DNA from: Gnetum montanum
Lineage: Eukaryota > Streptophyta > Gnetopsida > Gnetales > Gnetaceae
Assembly (NCBI GenBank): GCA_015680685.1
Contig: MNCI01029584.1
Coordinates: 236,618 to 300,617 of the forward strand
DNA length: 64,000 bases
Reading direction: 5' to 3'
Part shown: positions 60,284-64,000 of the stretch, in pieces
Layout of the letters: every line of letters begins with the position of its first letter
Numbering within the stretch: the stretch's first letter is position 1
Made by a program: the position numbers and the translations under genes
The notes under the pieces: generated by a model
Database searches by the model: none
Seen by the model: the letters and a program-made list of their open reading frames with translations, nothing else
What the model was told of the DNA's origin: nothing

Positions 60284-60640
60284 GAAGCCTACCTTATACT
60301 AAGAATGATCTTCATTATATCCATGCTTCTTACAATTAAGAGATCACTTTTCTTTCATTTACTTATTCTCAAGACTAAAACTACATTGTTGGCCTAGAGA
60401 AAAATGGTTTCTTTTTCTATAGTAGCTTCTACCTCTTCCTCTTTATTAGAAAAAGTTATTTTATGATAGGCCTTCACTTGATTATTGTCCTTAGTAGTAA
60501 TTTTAGGACTAATGTCATTTCTATCTTTCTCTAATGTTTTATCTTGTTCTTTTATCTCTTCCTTGCACATTGATATAGAAGACTTGATTTTTAAAGTTTT
60601 TCCTATACTCTAGCTCATCTAAGGCTCTCATGTTAATCAT
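60284..60640 (-). pseudogene. Ty1/copia gag C-terminus with zinc knuckle
   Basis: Minus strand near 60340-60304 reads SLNCKKHGYNEDHS, a CCHC knuckle (C-x2-C-x3-G-x4-H-x4-C) with first and last Cys changed to Ser, preceded by a Lys/Arg/Ser-rich linker. It continues across B3 into the copia fragment at 51560-50905, which explains orientation and order. Confidence 0.55.
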
Positions 60641-63600
60641 CAACTCATAAATGATAGGTGTCATAAAGTTCTTGATATGCACAATGATAAATAATAAAGA
60701 ATAAAGTGTTTCTACAAATGATATATTGCAAATGTAACATTGTTAAAGCAATTTTGCATTCAATGATGCTGCATTATTTACATGATGTATTCCACTTAGT
60801 TTTACCTTAAAATACATCCTTGCAAGTCATATTTATGGAATAATTTAGCCACATAGTAGGTATATAATTGTTAGTTTGTTTTTCAATTCTTGTAACAATT
60901 AGTAAGTACTTATAGCTTGCAATTGAGTTAATTATCTAGAATCTTATTTGACTAGATTGTACTTGGACATAATTCATGTATGAAAATAAAACTGAGACTG
61001 ATTTGATTTCATTGCAATATTTTAACTTAGCATAGATTTACATTTTTAGTATTTAATTTTTATTTTTATTCTTTTTCTTTTCTAGCATAATGTTTATGTT
61101 TCTAGCACTTGATCTTGAGTGTAATGTATATTAACACAGTACGACAATGCAATGTGCTATAGTATACTTTCTAAAAGTGCATAGCAATAATGCAAAATAT
61201 GCACAACATACTTTTTTAAAAAGAAAACATGCAACTATTAATATAAACATTCCCTAACTTGACATGAGGTCACTAAATATTGATGTTGTATTTAGAGTTC
61301 ACTTCAATAACAATGTGGTGGAACAATCCTATTTAAAAAACATCATTCAAAAAATTAAGCTAACTTTTCTTTTATTGCTATTAGGATGGGGAAAGAACTT
61401 TTTTTTTCTTTTAATTTTTCTTTTGAAGGAAGAGAAAGCTTACAGACATTATTTGGAAAAATACTCTACCTCCTATTTTGTAATTTGCACTATCTTAAGC
61501 TTAAGCACAACATTCATGATTGTCTAAGCTCTTTTCTCTAGTTGTAATAACCTATTTAAATGCATATGTAGAGCTAATTTAAATATACTTATCCACCACA
61601 TCTAAATGCTAAATTATGAGAAGTGTTTAGAGCCCATTCAAACATTGATTTGGCATAGCACATTTAAGGCTTATCTAAACACTCAATAGGTGTCTCTAAA
61701 TGCCAAGTAGGTTTCCATTTAAAGCTCATCTGAATGCATTCAAAAGTTACATTTAAAAGCTACATCAACCAAAGCTTATAATAATATCTATATAAGGAAA
61801 GCCAAAATAGCAAGGCAAATTCTATTTTGAAGTCCACATTATTCTTAAATACCTTCCCCAAAAAGTAACCTCAACTTTAATTCTAGTTTATAGATGTCCT
61901 GGGAAAATTGGCTTTACCATGTAACAAATTTTAGCTCACACAAAAAATCAATCTCCAAGCTTATAACATCCATAACATGTTATTCATTGTCATCCCACTT
62001 GATGCCTATAGCAACATGTTAAAAATTTGCATCTTGCAATGCACTTTTAGAATTTGTAAATCAAAAAGTAGATTTATAATGAACTCACCTTCTATTTTAT
62101 AGAAGTTTACTTTCCATAGGTTAATCATACCTTATAAGTTTCTATCAAGTTATAGTATTTTTGAATTAAGTTTAGTGTCAAAAGCATGAAGTTTGTTCCC
62201 CACTAAAATATATATGAGTTAATATTATATTTTCTTCACTATTTTATATTTTTTTAATAAGTTATTTACCTAGTGATTATGGTAAGCATGTAATTTCAAA
62301 ATATGCATCTACTAACATTTTTAGCAATGAATTTGTAAGCCATGCTCTATCTCCCTTCTTGATGGTTGGATAGTATAGTATTGGCTATTTCTTTAAGAAA
62401 TGTTTTCTAAAAGTTAAAACTTTTAAATAAGGTTGATACAAAAATCATTAACTATCTATCATGGGTATAATCTTTTAGTTTTCAACATTTTTTTTATTAA
62501 AACATTAAAGTATTATGTAATTAATATTGTTGATCTTATCGAATGTACAAAGTGAAATTTTGTATGAATTATTTAAAATATCATTCTAGTATTTTGTAAT
62601 ACAAGTTAAAAATTCAATTTTATATGAAGTACTCTTAAATCTATTATGCTAAGGTTAAAAGATAAGGCAATGTGTCAATCCCTAGCATTTATGTGAATAA
62701 TATATATAGCACTATTGATGTAAACATCCCATGCTAAGCATGGGATCATGATTAATTAGTTTACCCGCCAGTATACCATTTCATGGTTTAAAGCCATTAC
62801 TTGAAATTAATTACATGATACATGGGGTGCTTTCAATGACAGGTATTATGCAACCTTTAAATTGTTTATTGTTATAAGAAGATTATTATTATCCAGCAAC
62901 ATTACTCATGCCATCGAGAGGTTAAAATCCCAAGAGACCATATTTTTTGTTGTCTACCTATTTATGTATTTTATTGGAGAAATGGTAAGAAGATTATGGA
63001 TAGGTTCATGATGAATACCAAGTTTAGAAATGGCCTAGACATGGAGTTGAATGTTGAGATTTATGAGAATCTTGGATCACAGGTGAATCCAATTTTAAAT
63101 AGGAATACATTTGAAGTTTGGGGGTAATCATCTTGATACATCACTATTCATCAAATGAATCGGATTCTTGGAACCAAGGAATCGAAGATTTATGATTCAA
63201 TTCACATTTGGGTATGCAAGCATATGCAATGATTGGGGATGAGTTTACAAGTGGGAACATCAATCACAAAATAATTAAGTATTTAAATTAAATATTTTTT
63301 AATTTTTTTACATTTTACTTCTATTAGATATTTTTTGATTTAAATTAAATTAAAACTTTCCAGAGATAATCTTACACGTTTCTATGCTAATAAAACATTT
63401 GAGATTCCCTGTTTTGTCTTCCATGGTGGTCTCACTTTCACTTGGTGGGTTTCATGTGCAGGTTTCGACATAAGGCAAAGAGTCAAAGGAGAAGGGGAGG
63501 TAGTAGCACACCAGGGGAGGGAAAGTATAAAACCTTCTCCACAGGCCCAAAGGGGGATTCAACCTCAGCAAGGAGGTCACAAGAATCCTTTCTTTAGTTT

Positions 63601-63912
63601 CATTTTGGAACTAGTTTTGGAGTTTCTAGAGGCTCTGAACAGGTAAAGCCAGGGGAAGGTGTAGATTTGTTGGAGGAGGTGTGCTTCTAAAGGTACAAGC
63701 AAATCAACTTGCACAAGAGGCTATCCATTTAGCCAACCACATCTAGTACTATATATTGAGCTAAGTCTTTGTTGCAACCTTTTATTTGTTATTTCAATAG
63801 TTGAGAAATTTAATCTTTGTTGTTTGTTAGTCATTCTTTTTATAAAAAAAACTTTTAATTACAAACCCCTTTGTTTGTATTAAAAGTCCATGTAATTTTT
63901 GTTTTTGGTTGT
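60641..63912. other. AT-rich region without recognised genes
   Basis: Mostly low-complexity AT sequence. A plus-strand open stretch at 61264-61527 encodes a Leu/Phe/Ile-rich sequence with no motif and is probably chance. Degenerate repeats (AGCYCATYTRAAYGC type) occur at 61570-61760. 63470-63680 is more balanced in base composition and holds a TATAAAA (about 63527), possibly an old LTR promoter; I cannot place its ends. Confidence 0.4.
62726..62746. repeat. 21-bp hairpin palindrome
   Basis: ATCCCATGCT-A-AGCATGGGAT, ten-base perfect stem with one central base, preceded by CACTATTGATGTAAAC. A related but degraded copy at about 61232-61275 has the same upstream sequence. It resembles terminal hairpins of small transposons, but no element boundaries are clear. 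Confidence 0.6.
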
Positions 63913-64000
63913 TGATGAGTGGCAAGGTACCCCTACACTCCACCATACGAATACGAGCATACACGTGCGATCCGGTCAAACTCCGCAGACTAAATGCCTT
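63913..64000 (-). repeat. B-family LTR, cut by window end
   Basis: TGATGAGTGGCAAGGTACCCC matches the plus-strand start of the B2 LTR (TGATGAGTGGTGAGGTGCCC) and the following 60 bases align. No PBS lies to its left, so this is the outer (3') end of a minus-strand element or a solo LTR. It keeps CpGs (CGTGCGATCCGG) that are TpG/CpA in B2, so it is probably a younger insertion. Confidence 0.82.

Noticed and set aside
61264-61527. Plus-strand open frame rich in Leu/Phe/Ile, like a membrane protein
   Set aside because: Composition follows from AT/T-rich DNA; no start context or family; probably chance.

Overview
The window is repeat-rich nuclear DNA of a seed plant. The depth of decay, the long LTRs and the nesting suggest a gymnosperm, but nothing here proves the species. 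I find no intact host gene, rRNA or tRNA. Almost everything is a nest of LTR retrotransposons at different stages of decay. I worked it out from LTR ends, primer-binding sites (PBS), polypurine tracts (PPT), target-site duplications (TSD) and reading frames that stop at one insertion and resume after it.

Layout. Element A1 (1-9590, minus strand, Tat/Ogre-like Ty3/gypsy) runs off the left edge and sits in the 5' LTR of element B1. B1 (9591-48208, plus strand, Athila-like Ty3/gypsy) is the outer host. Its reverse transcriptase is split by element A2 (13083-32236, minus, second Tat-like subfamily), and its RNase H is split by element B2 (32844-40054, minus, Athila-like). A2's left LTR is itself split by a solo-LTR-like element (14006-16574) that contains the 707-base N gap. 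To the right lie fragments of a Ty1/copia element (50.9-51.6 kb and 60.3-60.6 kb, minus) split by element B3 (51566-60283, plus, Athila-like, no pol). An AT-rich stretch follows, and the window ends in a further, CpG-rich B-family LTR (63913-64000).

The most unusual content is in A1 and A2. Both carry, between protease and reverse transcriptase and in antisense to the element, the same multi-exon gene (1-3713 and 22025-25914). It has GT-AG introns at matching places and a product of at least 1065 residues. The N-terminal part resembles a FCP1/NIF-type HAD phosphatase that has lost its catalytic aspartates. A coiled coil and an acidic tail follow. Because the gene is antisense to the genomic RNA, its introns would survive retrotransposition. 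It is bordered by short hairpin repeats whose stems change in a compensatory way (GGCC/GGCC, GGTC/GACC, CATC/GATG, AGTC/GACT).

The B elements carry a different extra gene, in sense, between integrase and the 3' LTR. It is rich in predicted coiled coil, with a 3' splice site directly before its ATG in both copies. Decay is mostly by substitution: A1 gag-pro keeps one frame across about 3.8 kb with about eleven premature stops, mostly TAG.
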